Below are positions 1-8,984 of a DNA stretch of 64,000 bases, in pieces. The DNA comes from UBA11957 sp963603285 (lineage in GTDB: Bacteria; Bacillota; Clostridia; Lachnospirales; Lachnospiraceae), in the NCBI GenBank assembly GCA_963603285.1, contig CAVCMG010000014.1, positions 1 to 64,000 on the forward strand, in the 5' to 3' direction. The notes under the pieces were generated by a model. The model had not been told where the DNA came from and made no database searches. It saw nothing but the letters and a program-made list of their open reading frames with translations. Each line of letters starts with the position of its first letter. The first letter of the stretch is position 1. The translations under genes were made by a program, and so were the position numbers.

Positions 1-62
<62 letters not shown>

Positions 63-66
63 CTGT

Positions 67-141
67 GGTGGATATAGCGCAGTTGGTTAGCGCGCCAGAT
101 TGTGGCTCTGGAGGCCCAGGGTTCGAATCCCTGTATCCACC
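67..141 (+). tRNA. tRNA-His(GTG)
   Basis: Acceptor GTGGATA pairs with TATCCAC. Anticodon stem CCAGA/TCTGG encloses anticodon GTG. The base before the acceptor (G67) can pair with discriminator C141, giving the extra G-1 that is characteristic of tRNA-His and is recognised by histidyl-tRNA synthetase. CCA is not encoded. Confidence 0.95.
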
Positions 142-150
142 CTTTTTTAT

Positions 151-222
151 TGGGCTATCGCCAAGGGGTAAGGCACAGCACTTTGACTGCTGCATTCGTT
201 GGTTCAAATCCAACTAGCCCAG
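151..222 (+). tRNA. tRNA-Gln(TTG)
   Basis: Acceptor TGGGCTA pairs with TAGCCCA. Anticodon stem CAGCA/TGCTG holds loop CTTTGAC with anticodon TTG, and the T loop is TTCAAAT. It lies 9 bp after tRNA-His, so the three tRNAs are probably co-transcribed and end at the terminator at 259. Confidence 0.95.
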
Positions 223-258
223 TTTCGGCTGGGAACCCGGTGGTACCCATCGCGTGAA

Positions 259-286
259 AAGCACTTCTTCGGAGGTGCTTTTTTTG
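259..286 (+). terminator. Rho-independent terminator of the tRNA cluster
   Basis: A 9-bp stem AAGCACTTC/GAGGTGCTT with a TTCG tetraloop is followed directly by a T run (281-286). It closes the Arg-His-Gln tRNA transcript. Confidence 0.9.
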
Positions 287-367
287 TTGCCTTTTATTGC
301 CTGCGTGTATAGCAGAAAAATGAATAAATCTGAAATATGAAAGGAAAAGCTGTCAAAATGCATACAC

Positions 368-385
368 TGTGTTACTATTAACACA
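368..385. promoter_or_regulatory. Perfect dyad upstream of the response-regulator gene
   Basis: TGTGTTA-ctat-TAACACA is a perfect 7-bp inverted repeat ending 6 bp before the ribosome binding site GGAGGTG (392-398). A weak -10-like TACTAT (373-378) lies inside it, with a poor -35 (351-356). The position suits an operator for autoregulation by the following OmpR-type regulator; that role is inference. Confidence 0.4.
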
Positions 386-404
386 ACAGACGGAGGTGTA
401 AGCA

Positions 405-1112
405 GTGAAAGAAAAAAGAAGAATACTTGTCGCAGATGATGATACATCGATCCTTGAAGTTATAAAGATTATGCTGGAAGGCGAATATTATGAGGTCGTC
501 ACCGCCTGCAATGGCCGTGAAGCTATCGATAAGCTGGATGATTCCTTTGATCTGGTGATCCTGGATGTGATGATGCCGGAATGTTCCGGTATTACCGCCT
601 GCAGTGAGATCCGTAAGAAGTCCATGGTGCCGATCCTTTTTCTGACCGCCAAATCTACCGATGCGGATAAGATCGCCGGATTTACCGCAGGTGGAGACGA
701 TTATCTGGTCAAGCCGTTTTCCTATGCGGAGCTTTTGTCCAGAGTCAAGGCGCTGATCCGCCGCTATTACGCTTACAATGCCAACGCTGCACAGGAGGAC
801 GATGCCGGGCAGCATGAGATCCGGATCAAGGATCTGGTGATCAATACGGAAAAGAGCAGCGTGTATCTGCGGGGCAGGGAGATTTTGTTTACCGATACGG
901 AATACCAGATCCTGTGCCTTCTGGCTTCTAACCGGAAAAAGGTCTTCAGTGTGCAGGCTATCTACGAAACCGTATGGAAAGAAACGTACTATATTGCTTC
1001 CAATAATACGGTGACTGTACATATCCGGAATATCCGCAAAAAGATCGAGGATGATGTGCAGAAGCCGGAGTACATAAAGACGGTCTGGGGCAGGGGGTAT
1101 CGCATTGAATAA
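405..1112 (+). CDS. OmpR/PhoB-family response regulator (VanR-like)
   Basis: A 235-residue two-domain response regulator. The receiver domain (about 1-120) has the acidic cluster DDD at 11-13, phospho-acceptor D54 in LVILDVMMPE, T81 and K103. The C-terminal winged helix (about 135-235) ends in the typical VWGRGYRIE motif, so it should bind promoter DNA when phosphorylated. The start is GTG at 405, set by GGAGGTG 6 bp upstream. The gene overlaps the following histidine kinase by 8 bp, making a cognate pair. The family resembles VanR and other cell-envelope sensors, but the stimulus cannot be read from sequence. A perfect dyad just upstream may be its own operator. Confidence 0.93.
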   Translation: MKEKRRILVADDDTSILEVIKIMLEGEYYEVVTACNGREAIDKLDDSFDLVILDVMMPECSGITACSEIRKKSMVPILFLTAKSTDADKIAGFTAGGDDYLVKPFSYAELLSRVKALIRRYYAYNANAAQEDDAGQHEIRIKDLVINTEKSSVYLRGREILFTDTEYQILCLLASNRKKVFSVQAIYETVWKETYYIASNNTVTVHIRNIRKKIEDDVQKPEYIKTVWGRGYRIE

Positions 1113-2451
1113 AAAGAAATACCTGTTCCGGCTGCGGGTGGAGCTGATCGCGGCGGCGCTGATCGCCCTTGTTGTGGCTTTTGGTGTGCAGCAGCTGGGC
1201 TATTATGTGGGAATCGCCTGGGTAGACAAAAAGGCATCTTCAAAGGAGTACCTGGAAACAAAGGGTACACAGATGATCGAATTTCTGCAGGACTATATTG
1301 ACGAAAGCAATGTAAAGGCAGATGATACGGCCAGACTCTGCAAATGGCAAAAATACGAAAAGATTTCCTTCTCCCTGTATGATACGGATACGAAGGAGAT
1401 GACCTACTTTTATTCCTTTTCCGATGAACAGCCGCTGAAGCTGGCGGTGGACGATACGGATTATGAAAATGCCAGAAAAAATGCGGATGCAGTGGGCATC
1501 CTGACATTTGCGGACGGTAAACAGCGCAATGTACAGATGCTGTATGACAAGGTGTACCAGATGTACAATGTGGCATATGTCGGCAGCCTGCTTCTGGCAG
1601 GTATCTGTTATCTGATCGTGTTCCTTTTATTTATCAACCGCAAGATCCATTATATCAGGCAGCTGGCAGATGAGTTGAAGATCCTTGAAGGCGGTGATCT
1701 GGAATATGAGGTTACGGAGAAGGGCTATGATGAGCTGTCGGAGCTTGCTGCGGGGATCAACAGTATGCGAAAGGCCGTTGTCTACCGTGAAAAGGAGGAG
1801 CGTAAAAACGTGCGTCTCAACCGGGATCTGGTGACGGCTCTGTCCCACGATATCCGTACGCCGATGACGTCACTGATCGGGTATCTGGAGATTTTGCTGA
1901 TGCAGCGCTTCCAGACGCCGGAGCAGGAGAAAAAGTATCTGGAAAGTGCCAGACAGAAGGCTTTCCAGCTCAAAGAAATGACGGATACGCTGTTTGAATA
2001 CTCACTGGTTTCCGGCAAGACGGAGGAAACGTATACGCTGGAAAAGATCAGTGTGGCGGATATTCTGGTAAGTATAGAGGATACCCAGATGGCAGATCTG
2101 TTATCCGATGGCTGGCAGATCGAGAAGTCCTTTACCGAGGAAAGCGTGGAAAAATACATCGCGGTCGATATGGATTTCTTCTGCCGTGTGCTGGATAATC
2201 TGGTGTCCAATATCCGCAAATATGCGGACAAATCCCAAAAGCTCGTATTTACGGCAGCAATAAAGGACAACTGTTTCCGGCTTTCGGTGGCCAATACCGT
2301 ACTGCAGGGCGAGATGCTGGAGGGCAGCACCGGAGTTGGCCTAAAGACCTGCCAGAAGATCATTCTGGATATGAAGGGCAGCTTTAAAACGGAGCGGACG
2401 GGCGATACGTTCTGTGTAACGATCCTTGAACCGCTGTGCACGGAGGAGTAA
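1105..2451 (+). CDS. Membrane sensor histidine kinase (VanS-like)
   Basis: A 448-residue kinase partnered with the preceding regulator. Two membrane segments (about 14-37 and 157-177) flank an extracytoplasmic sensor region of about 120 residues. A HAMP-like linker, a HisKA domain with phospho-acceptor H248 in ALSHDIRTP, and a HATPase domain follow. The N box is DNLVSNIRKYA; the G2 region is GSTGVGLKTC. Start TTG 1105 lies inside the end of the regulator gene and behind a purine-rich CAGGGGG, giving translational coupling. The sensor region has no domain I recognise. Autophosphorylation and transfer to D54 of the partner are expected from the family. Confidence 0.92.
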   Translation: MNKKKYLFRLRVELIAAALIALVVAFGVQQLGYYVGIAWVDKKASSKEYLETKGTQMIEFLQDYIDESNVKADDTARLCKWQKYEKISFSLYDTDTKEMTYFYSFSDEQPLKLAVDDTDYENARKNADAVGILTFADGKQRNVQMLYDKVYQMYNVAYVGSLLLAGICYLIVFLLFINRKIHYIRQLADELKILEGGDLEYEVTEKGYDELSELAAGINSMRKAVVYREKEERKNVRLNRDLVTALSHDIRTPMTSLIGYLEILLMQRFQTPEQEKKYLESARQKAFQLKEMTDTLFEYSLVSGKTEETYTLEKISVADILVSIEDTQMADLLSDGWQIEKSFTEESVEKYIAVDMDFFCRVLDNLVSNIRKYADKSQKLVFTAAIKDNCFRLSVANTVLQGEMLEGSTGVGLKTCQKIILDMKGSFKTERTGDTFCVTILEPLCTEE

Positions 2452-2455
2452 TAGC

Positions 2456-2485
2456 TTGACACAGAAACCGCCGGGCGGTTATAAT
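2456..2485 (+). promoter_or_regulatory. Consensus sigma-A promoter for tRNA-Leu
   Basis: Perfect -35 TTGACA (2456-2461) and perfect -10 TATAAT (2480-2485) with an 18-bp spacer. It starts 4 bp after the histidine kinase stop codon and should fire about 37 bp before tRNA-Leu. Confidence 0.9.
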
Positions 2486-2529
2486 AGAACTGTTGCAGAC
2501 CTGAAAGGGGTGTGCGGCAGTTCTTTTTT

Positions 2530-2611
2530 GCGGAAATGACGGAATTGGCAGACGTGCAGGATTTAGGTTCCTGTGCCGCAAGGCGTGAGGGTTCAAGTCC
2601 CTTTTTCCGCA
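2530..2611 (+). tRNA. tRNA-Leu(TAG)
   Basis: Class II tRNA of 82 nt with acceptor GCGGAAA/TTTCCGC, anticodon stem CAGGA/TCCTG and anticodon TAG. It has a variable arm and T loop TTCAAGT. The discriminator is A2611 and CCA is not encoded. A short ORF drawn across it is an artefact. Confidence 0.95.
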
Positions 2612-2659
2612 GTCAGGCGGTTATTTTTGGAGAAAACCCGGAATATCTGCTTTTTGTTC

Positions 2660-2688
2660 TTGAAAAGTCGGAATATATAGTGTATGAT
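2660..2688 (+). promoter_or_regulatory. Probable promoter of rho
   Basis: TTGAAA (2660-2665), a 17-bp spacer and TATGAT (2683-2688), about 65 bp before the rho start. No obvious terminator separates it from tRNA-Leu. Confidence 0.6.
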
Positions 2689-2755
2689 AATACTGTTTAT
2701 ATCTAGATTGTTTCCAGTCGTAAAATTATTCCCAAACAGAGGTAATTGAACATTG

Positions 2756-4255
2756 ATGAGAGAAAAGTACGAATCTCTGCCGGCGACCACCCTGCGTGAT
2801 CTTGCAAAACACAGAGGTTTAAAAGGAATTTCCACACTCCGCAAGGAACAGCTGATCGAAAGAATGCTGGAGGCGGACGAAAAAGAAAAACAGGAAAAGG
2901 CACAGGCGCAGACAGAGCCGCAGGAGCCCCAGAGCACGGCCCCGGAGCATGTACAGACGTCCCACGCACCGGCCAGAGAGTATGTGCGTACGCCGGTCAG
3001 GGAGCGCAATTATGAAAAGCCCTACAACAGGGATCGTTCCTATACCAGAGAGCATACAGAGCCCTTTGATGACCGCAGTGACGAGGAACAGCTTGAGGAT
3101 ATCCGCACCGAGCACAAGCAGCTGGACAGCGGACAGATCGCCGAGGGTATTCTGGAGGTTGTGCAGGACGGTGGCTTTGGCTTTATCCGTTCGGACAACT
3201 TTATGCCGGGCGACAACGATGTCTATGTATCCCCGTCCCAGATCCGCCGCTTTAATATGAAGACCGGCGATATCGTGCGCGGTAATACCCGTATCAAGAG
3301 CCAGGGGGAGAAGTATTCCGCCCTGTTGTATGTGACGGCGATCAACGGTATGTCCCCGACAGAGAATACCCATCGCTATAATTTCGAAGATATGACGCCG
3401 ATTTTTCCGAATCGCAGGATCCGTCTGGAACGGCAGGGCGGCAGCATGGCTATGCGTATCATGGATCTGGTGAGCCCGGTTGGCAAGGGCCAGCGTGGTA
3501 TGATCGTATCCCCGCCGAAGGCAGGTAAGACGACCCTGTTAAAGGACTGTGCCAAGTCGATCCTCCAGAACAATCCGGAGATGCATCTGATCATCCTTCT
3601 GATTGATGAACGTCCGGAGGAGGTTACAGATATCAAGGAATCGATCCGCGGCGACAATGTCGAGGTCATCTATTCGACCTTTGATGAACTGCCGGAGCAT
3701 CATAAACGTGTATCAGAGATGGTTATCGAACGTGCCAAGAGACTGGTAGAGCACAAAAAGGATGTCACCATCCTTCTGGACAGTATCACACGACTGACCA
3801 GAGCCTACAACCTGACGGTGCCGCCGAGTGGCCGTACGCTGTCCGGTGGTCTGGATCCGGCGGCTCTGCATATGCCGAAGCGTTTCTTCGGTGCGGCCCG
3901 TAATATGCGCGAGGGCGGCAGTCTGACGATCCTTGCCACAGCGCTTGTGGATACCGGCAGCAAGATGGACGACGTTGTTTACGAGGAGTTCAAGGGTACC
4001 GGTAATATGGAGCTGGTGCTGGACCGCAAGCTGCAGGAGAAGCGAGTATTCCCGGCCATGGATATCCAGAAATCCGGTACAAGAAGAGAGGATCTGTTGC
4101 TCAGTACGGAGGAGCAGGAGGCTGTGTACGCTATGCGAAAGGCGCTGAACGGCCTCAAGGCCGACGAGGCCGTGGAAAATATCCTCAATATGTTCTCCCG
4201 TACCCGTTCCAATGCAGAATTTGTATTGATGATGAAAAAGCAGAAGCTGGTATAA
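2756..4255 (+). CDS. rho: Transcription termination factor Rho
   Basis: RNA-dependent hexameric ATPase helicase that ends transcription at Rho-dependent sites. An N-terminal Rho_N helical domain (about 1-40) is followed by a charged, Glu/Gln/Arg-rich insert of about 80 residues. Then come the cold-shock RNA-binding domain (GFGFIRSDNFMPGDNDVYVS region) and the RecA-like ATPase with Walker A SPPKAGKTTLL and the LLIDERPEEVTD segment. The insert is common in Clostridia and Actinobacteria. ATG 2756 is used here; an in-frame TTG at 2753 lies closer to the ribosome site AGAGGT (2738-2743) and may be the true start. It stands alone with its own promoter; the rpmE promoter follows. Confidence 0.97.
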   Translation: MREKYESLPATTLRDLAKHRGLKGISTLRKEQLIERMLEADEKEKQEKAQAQTEPQEPQSTAPEHVQTSHAPAREYVRTPVRERNYEKPYNRDRSYTREHTEPFDDRSDEEQLEDIRTEHKQLDSGQIAEGILEVVQDGGFGFIRSDNFMPGDNDVYVSPSQIRRFNMKTGDIVRGNTRIKSQGEKYSALLYVTAINGMSPTENTHRYNFEDMTPIFPNRRIRLERQGGSMAMRIMDLVSPVGKGQRGMIVSPPKAGKTTLLKDCAKSILQNNPEMHLIILLIDERPEEVTDIKESIRGDNVEVIYSTFDELPEHHKRVSEMVIERAKRLVEHKKDVTILLDSITRLTRAYNLTVPPSGRTLSGGLDPAALHMPKRFFGAARNMREGGSLTILATALVDTGSKMDDVVYEEFKGTGNMELVLDRKLQEKRVFPAMDIQKSGTRREDLLLSTEEQEAVYAMRKALNGLKADEAVENILNMFSRTRSNAEFVLMMKKQKLV

Positions 4256-4291
4256 AATTAGCGAAAATCCAAAGAAATCGCGCGATTGCCC

Positions 4292-4320
4292 TTGCTTTTT
4301 CCAAAGAGGTATGTTACAAT
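4292..4320 (+). promoter_or_regulatory. Probable promoter of rpmE
   Basis: TTGCTT (4292-4297), 17-bp spacer, TACAAT (4315-4320), about 79 bp before the rpmE start. No clear hairpin terminator lies between rho and this promoter. Confidence 0.65.
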
Positions 4321-4398
4321 AGCGGAGCTGTTTGAATTAAGAATCAAGTTGAAATATACAGATTTCAAGAATTATGAAAAAAGTAAGAGGTGAATAAC

Positions 4399-4599
4399 AT
4401 GAGAGAAGCTATCCAGCCGACATATTATCAGGCAACAGTTACCTGCAACTGCGGTAACACATTCGTAACAGGTTCCACAAAAGAGGATCTGCACGTTGAG
4501 ATCTGCTCCAAATGCCATCCGTTCTACACAGGACAGCAGAAGGCTACATCCGCTCGCGGACGTATCGAGAGATTCAACAAGAAATATGGTATGAAATAA
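4399..4599 (+). CDS. rpmE: 50S ribosomal protein L31, zinc-binding type
   Basis: A 66-residue ribosomal protein of the large subunit. Four cysteines (C16, C18, C36, C39 in CNC and CSKC) mark the zinc-binding form, whose zinc-free paralogue replaces it under zinc starvation in other Firmicutes. ATG 4399 is chosen because a GTG at 4390 is part of the ribosome site AAGAGGTG itself. The protein ends RIERFNKKYG, typical of the family. A terminator hairpin follows at 4625. Confidence 0.97.
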   Translation: MREAIQPTYYQATVTCNCGNTFVTGSTKEDLHVEICSKCHPFYTGQQKATSARGRIERFNKKYGMK

Positions 4600-4624
4600 T
4601 TACCCATAACAGAGTTGATGTGAT

Positions 4625-4657
4625 TAGGTTGAGGTCGGCATGATCTCAACCTATTTT
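4625..4657 (+). terminator. Terminator after rpmE
   Basis: Stem TAGGTTGAGGTC/GATCTCAACCTA (one G-T pair) with loop GGCAT, followed by a T-rich stretch. It may be leaky, because the next gene has no obvious promoter of its own. Confidence 0.7.
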
Positions 4658-4685
4658 CATACTTGGAGAAATTTGTGAGGCAGAT

Positions 4686-5636
4686 ATGAAATCATCCAAT
4701 ATCGGCGGTCAGGCGGTCCTCGAGGGCATCATGATGCGCCATAAAGATATATATTCCGTAGCGGTCAGAAAGCCGGATGGGGAAATCGAAGTAAAGGTCG
4801 AGCCGTATAAGCCGATCGTGCCGTGGAAAGGCGTCTATAAGATACCGATCGTCCGCGGTGTGTTCAGCTTCCTCGAATCGCTGATCGTAGGTACGCGCTG
4901 TCTGATGTATTCCTCTACGTTCTATGAAGATGAGGAAGAAAAGGAAACGCCGAAGACGGCCCAGGAAGAGGAAGAAGCGTGCAGAAAAAAAGAAAAAGAA
5001 GACAAGGCCATGATGACCGGGGCGATCACCCTGTCGCTGGTGCTTTGTATCGGGCTGTTTATTATGCTGCCGTACTTTGCATCCCGGCTTTTGCATCTGG
5101 TCACAACGTCGGAAACGCTGATTACGATACTTGAGGCGTGTATCCGTCTGCTGATCTTTTTCGGGTATATCCTTCTGATTTCCCGGATGAAGGATATCCA
5201 GCGGACGTTCATGTACCATGGTGCGGAGCATAAATGCATCAACTGTATTGAACACGGTATGGAGCTGAATGTGGAGAATGTACTGAAAAGCTCCAGAGAA
5301 CATAAGCGCTGTGGTACCAGCTTCCTGTTCTTTGTAGTGATCGTCAGTGTGATCTTTTTCCTGTTTATCCATGTGGAATCGCCGCTCTGGCGGATCGTGA
5401 TCCGCCTTTTGCTGATCCCGGTGATCGCGGGTGTATCCTTTGAGATCATCCGTCTGGCCGGAAACAGTGATAATCCGGTGATCAGTCTGCTCAGCAAACC
5501 GGGGCTTTTATTGCAGCGTCTGACGACGGCAGAGCCGGATGCCTCTATGGTTGAGGTGGCGATCGCTGCGGTGGAGGCCGTATTTGACTGGAGAGAGTAT
5601 CTGCAGGAAAACGGGATCGAGGTAGAACAGAAATGA
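4686..5636 (+). CDS. DUF1385 membrane protein (YqhQ-like)
   Basis: A 316-residue member of the DUF1385 family (B. subtilis YqhQ). It begins with the conserved IGGQAVLEGIMMR segment. An acidic/basic charged stretch (about 85-115) comes next, then several hydrophobic segments (about 120-142, 148-170, 218-262). Conserved FMYHGAEHKCINCIEHG lies between membrane segments, with His and Cys residues that could bind metal. The biochemical role is not settled. It sits between rpmE and prmC-prfA, a conserved order in Clostridia, and overlaps prmC by 4 bp (ATGA), so it is probably co-transcribed with the release-factor genes. Confidence 0.9.
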   Translation: MKSSNIGGQAVLEGIMMRHKDIYSVAVRKPDGEIEVKVEPYKPIVPWKGVYKIPIVRGVFSFLESLIVGTRCLMYSSTFYEDEEEKETPKTAQEEEEACRKKEKEDKAMMTGAITLSLVLCIGLFIMLPYFASRLLHLVTTSETLITILEACIRLLIFFGYILLISRMKDIQRTFMYHGAEHKCINCIEHGMELNVENVLKSSREHKRCGTSFLFFVVIVSVIFFLFIHVESPLWRIVIRLLLIPVIAGVSFEIIRLAGNSDNPVISLLSKPGLLLQRLTTAEPDASMVEVAIAAVEAVFDWREYLQENGIEVEQK

Positions 5637-6499
5637 CCAGACAGGAATGGCTGTTATATGGGACGAAACGTATGGAAGAAGCAAAGATCGCGGACGCCAG
5701 AGAGGATGCGTGGCTTTTGCTGTCCCATGTGACAGGACTTTCAAGGATTGATTATACACTGGAACGAAGCACCGCCCTGACGGAAACAGAAGAAGAAAAG
5801 CTGGCAGAAGCTCTAAAACAGCGGCTTTTGCATATCCCGGTACAGCAGATCATCGGTGAAGCCTGGTTTATGGGCTATCCTTTTCTGGTCAATGAGCATG
5901 TGCTGACGCCGAGACTGGATACGGAGGTACTGATCGAAGCGGTGCTGAAACGGCTGCCTGCCGTGCCGGTGAACGCCGAAGGGAAACGGCGGCTTCTGGA
6001 TATGTGTACCGGCAGCGGCTGTATCCTTCTGAGTCTGCTGAAGGAAGCGGACGGGCTTTGTGGAACCGGTGTAGATGTGTCACCGGAGGCTTTGCAGGTG
6101 GCAAAAAAGAACAGCGAACGCCTTGAGACGGCGGCAGCGTTTATACAAAGTGATCTTTTTACAGATGTGACCGGCATGTACGAGCTGATCGTGTCCAATC
6201 CGCCCTACATTGTCCGGGATGTGATTCCGACGCTGGATGCGGAGGTGCGGGAGCATGAGCCGGTGCTGGCGCTTGATGGCGGTGCGGACGGCCTTGATTT
6301 TTACCGCCGTATCGTACAGGATGCGAGAGAGCATCTGGTACCCGGCGGGCTTCTGGCCTTTGAGATCGGTTACGATCAGGGCAAGGCCGTTTTAGAACTG
6401 ATGCAAAACGCCGGTTACGGCGATGTGGAACTGTTAAAAGACCTGGCAGGACTGGACCGGGTCGCTTTGGGATGGAAATCCGGACTACAGGAGGAATAA
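5633..6499 (+). CDS. prmC: Release factor glutamine N5-methyltransferase
   Basis: SAM-dependent methyltransferase that methylates the glutamine of the GGQ motif in peptide chain release factors. The 288-residue protein has the N-terminal helical domain (about 1-85), the SAM-binding motif LLDMCTGSGCI and the catalytic SNPPYI, which holds the substrate glutamine. The start overlaps the stop of the previous gene (ATGA). Its substrate RF1 is the next gene, a common and functionally sensible pairing. Confidence 0.96.
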   Translation: MTRQEWLLYGTKRMEEAKIADAREDAWLLLSHVTGLSRIDYTLERSTALTETEEEKLAEALKQRLLHIPVQQIIGEAWFMGYPFLVNEHVLTPRLDTEVLIEAVLKRLPAVPVNAEGKRRLLDMCTGSGCILLSLLKEADGLCGTGVDVSPEALQVAKKNSERLETAAAFIQSDLFTDVTGMYELIVSNPPYIVRDVIPTLDAEVREHEPVLALDGGADGLDFYRRIVQDAREHLVPGGLLAFEIGYDQGKAVLELMQNAGYGDVELLKDLAGLDRVALGWKSGLQEE

Positions 6500-6501
6500 A
6501 G

Positions 6502-7587
6502 ATGTTTGATACTTCCATGATGGAAAAACTGGAGACCCTGCAGATTCGTCTGGAGGAGATATTAAATGCACTGAATGAGCCGGCGGTTGCCGGGGATTCC
6601 GCGAGATTTCAGCAGCTGATGCGCGATCAGGCAGAGCTGCAGCCGATCGTGGATGCTTTCAGAGCATATAAAAAGTGTCAGGAGACGATCGATGACAGTC
6701 TCCTTATGCTGGAAGAAGAAAAGGATGAGGATATGCGGGAAATGCTCAAGGAGGAGCTTTCCGACGCCAAAAAGGAGATCGCAGACCTCGAACAGCAGCT
6801 GAAGGTAGCTCTGCTTCCGAAGGATCCGAACGACCAGAAGAACGTTATCGTAGAGATCCGTGCCGGTGCCGGCGGTGACGAGGCCGCCCTGTTTGCTGCA
6901 GAGATCTACCGTATGCTGGTCAAATATGCTGAGGGACGACGCTGGAAGACAGAGATGCTGAGTCTGAACGAGAACGGCATCGGCGGTTTTAAAGAGGTTA
7001 CCTTTATGATTAACGGTAACGGCGCTTATTCTCGTCTGAAATACGAGAGCGGTGTACATCGTGTACAGCGAGTGCCGGAGACAGAATCCGGCGGACGTAT
7101 CCATACGTCAACGATTACTGTAGCGATCATGCCGGAGGCTGAGGAGATTGACTTTGAGCTGGATCTGAACGAGTGTAAGTTTGATGTGTTCCGTGCATCC
7201 GGAAACGGCGGCCAGTGTGTCAATACGACGGACTCCGCGGTACGGCTGACCCATATCCCGACAGGTATCGTTATCTCCTGTCAGGATGAGAAGTCCCAGT
7301 TAAAGAATAAGGACAAGGCAATCAAGGTACTGCGTTCCCGTCTGTATGATCTGGAGCTGCAGAAACGCCATGATGCCGAGGCAGAGGCCAGAAGGAGTCA
7401 GGTAGGTACCGGCGACCGTTCGGAAAAGATCCGTACCTACAATTTCCCGCAGGGCCGTGTGACCGATCACCGGATCAAATACACGAGCCATCGCCTGAAT
7501 GAGATATTAAACGGTGATCTGGACGAGCTGATCGATCAGCTGACCAGTGCGGATCAGGCAGCCAAGCTGGCAAAATTAAAGGACTGA
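6502..7587 (+). CDS. prfA: Peptide chain release factor 1
   Basis: RF1 reads UAA and UAG and triggers hydrolysis of peptidyl-tRNA. The 361-residue protein has an N-terminal coiled region, the codon-recognition segment RVPETESGG (PET in the PxT position) and the catalytic GNGGQCVNTTDSAVR. The residue after GGQ is Cys instead of the usual His. I believe Cys is frequent in clostridial RF1, so this is not evidence of loss of function. ATG 6502 is chosen because of AGGAGGA 6 bp upstream; an upstream in-frame ATG at 6472 lies inside prmC with no ribosome site. Confidence 0.97.
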   Translation: MFDTSMMEKLETLQIRLEEILNALNEPAVAGDSARFQQLMRDQAELQPIVDAFRAYKKCQETIDDSLLMLEEEKDEDMREMLKEELSDAKKEIADLEQQLKVALLPKDPNDQKNVIVEIRAGAGGDEAALFAAEIYRMLVKYAEGRRWKTEMLSLNENGIGGFKEVTFMINGNGAYSRLKYESGVHRVQRVPETESGGRIHTSTITVAIMPEAEEIDFELDLNECKFDVFRASGNGGQCVNTTDSAVRLTHIPTGIVISCQDEKSQLKNKDKAIKVLRSRLYDLELQKRHDAEAEARRSQVGTGDRSEKIRTYNFPQGRVTDHRIKYTSHRLNEILNGDLDELIDQLTSADQAAKLAKLKD

Positions 7588-7591
7588 CAGT

Positions 7592-8953
7592 ATGAAAAAT
7601 AAAGATACAGAGATGGCGGCAAAGATCGCTGCCCGGGTACATGAGGCCGGAGGCAGTACCTACTATGTCGGCGGCTTTGTCCGCGACCGTCTGATGGGGA
7701 TCGACAATAAGGACGTAGATATCGAGATCCACGGCATATCCCCGGAAAAGCTGGGAGAGATCTTGGATGGTCTTGGCAAGCGCACGGAGATGGGAGCAAG
7801 CTTCGGAATCTATGGCCTCCGGGGCTACGGTCTGGATATCGCCATGCCCCGTAAAGAGGAGGCTACCGGCCGGGGACACAGGGATTTTGCCGTCTACGTC
7901 GATCCGTATCTGGGGACATATAAGGCGGCACTTCGGCGGGACTTTACGATGAATGCGCTGATGGAGGATGTACTGACCGGTAAGGTTGTGGATCATTTTG
8001 GGGGTGTGGAGGATCTGCATAAGGGAATCCTGCGCCATGTCAACAGCGCTACCTTTGTGGAGGATCCCTTACGTGTACTGCGGGCGGCACAGTTTGCGGC
8101 CCGTTTTGACTTTTCGCTGGCACCGGAGACAGTGGAGCTGGCAAAGACGATGGATCTGTCCACGCTGGCCAGTGAGCGGATCTTTGGCGAGCTGGAAAAG
8201 GCGCTGTTAAAGGCTGACCGTCCGTCTGTCTTTTTCCGGGAGATGAGCCGGATGGAGCAGATGGAGCTGTGGTTTCCGGAGGTGGAGCGTCTGAAAGGCA
8301 TAGAACAGAATCCGGTCTATCATCCGGAGGGCGATGTATATGTCCACAGTATGCAGGTGCTCGACCGCGCGGCGCTGTACCGGGATCAGGCGAAGGATCC
8401 AGTGAGCTTTATGCTGTCGGCTCTGGTGCATGATTTTGGCAAGATCACAGCGACAAAAACAACCGAAAAGGGGATTCAGGCGATCGGCCATGAGACAGAG
8501 GGACTGCCGCTGGTGGAAAGCTTTATCCGCCGTCTGACCAATGAAGTACAGCTGCGCAAATATGTGCTGAATATGACAAAGCTGCATATGCGTCCGAACC
8601 GGCTGGCCGAAGACCGGGCCAGACTGCTGGCGACAAACCGCATGTTTGACGAAGCGGTGGATCCGCGGGGACTTTTGCTGCTGGCAAAATGTGACCGTTC
8701 TATGAGAGATGGTACGGAAAAGATCCGTGCGGACGAAGCGTTTTTAGAGGAACGGCTGGCTCTTTTTGAGGAGATCATGGCCCGGCCGTATGTGATGGGC
8801 GCTGATCTGGTGAAGGCAGGTTTAAAACCGGGGCCTGCATTTTCCGACGTACTGGCCTTTGCTCACAATCTGCGGCTGGCCGGTGTGGAAAAGGAACAGG
8901 CGCTGCCACAGGTGCTTGCCTTTGCCCGGGAAAAGGGGCTGCAGACGGTATAA
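7592..8953 (+). CDS. cca: CCA tRNA nucleotidyltransferase with HD domain
   Basis: Class II nucleotidyltransferase that adds or repairs the 3' CCA of tRNAs; the tRNAs in this window do not encode CCA. The nucleotidyltransferase head has GGFVRDRLMG and the metal-binding DVDIE, then RRDFTMNALM and DPLRVLRAAQFAARF. The C-terminal half (about 235-370) holds an HD phosphohydrolase-like domain with HDFGK. Length 453 suits the HD-containing family. It starts 4 bp after prfA and probably belongs to the same operon. A related poly(A) polymerase function cannot be fully excluded. Confidence 0.88.
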   Translation: MKNKDTEMAAKIAARVHEAGGSTYYVGGFVRDRLMGIDNKDVDIEIHGISPEKLGEILDGLGKRTEMGASFGIYGLRGYGLDIAMPRKEEATGRGHRDFAVYVDPYLGTYKAALRRDFTMNALMEDVLTGKVVDHFGGVEDLHKGILRHVNSATFVEDPLRVLRAAQFAARFDFSLAPETVELAKTMDLSTLASERIFGELEKALLKADRPSVFFREMSRMEQMELWFPEVERLKGIEQNPVYHPEGDVYVHSMQVLDRAALYRDQAKDPVSFMLSALVHDFGKITATKTTEKGIQAIGHETEGLPLVESFIRRLTNEVQLRKYVLNMTKLHMRPNRLAEDRARLLATNRMFDEAVDPRGLLLLAKCDRSMRDGTEKIRADEAFLEERLALFEEIMARPYVMGADLVKAGLKPGPAFSDVLAFAHNLRLAGVEKEQALPQVLAFAREKGLQTV

Positions 8954-8984
8954 AGGCGTCTATGGGGCGGCTTTACGGCAATTG

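Noticed and set aside
2512..2706. 64-codon ORF across tRNA-Leu(TAG)
   Set aside because: Reads through the tRNA gene; typical false ORF of tRNA-Leu sequence.
7190..7225. Cys after the GGQ motif in RF1 as a sign of a broken release factor
   Set aside because: The rest of the motif is intact and I believe Cys at this place is common in clostridial RF1.
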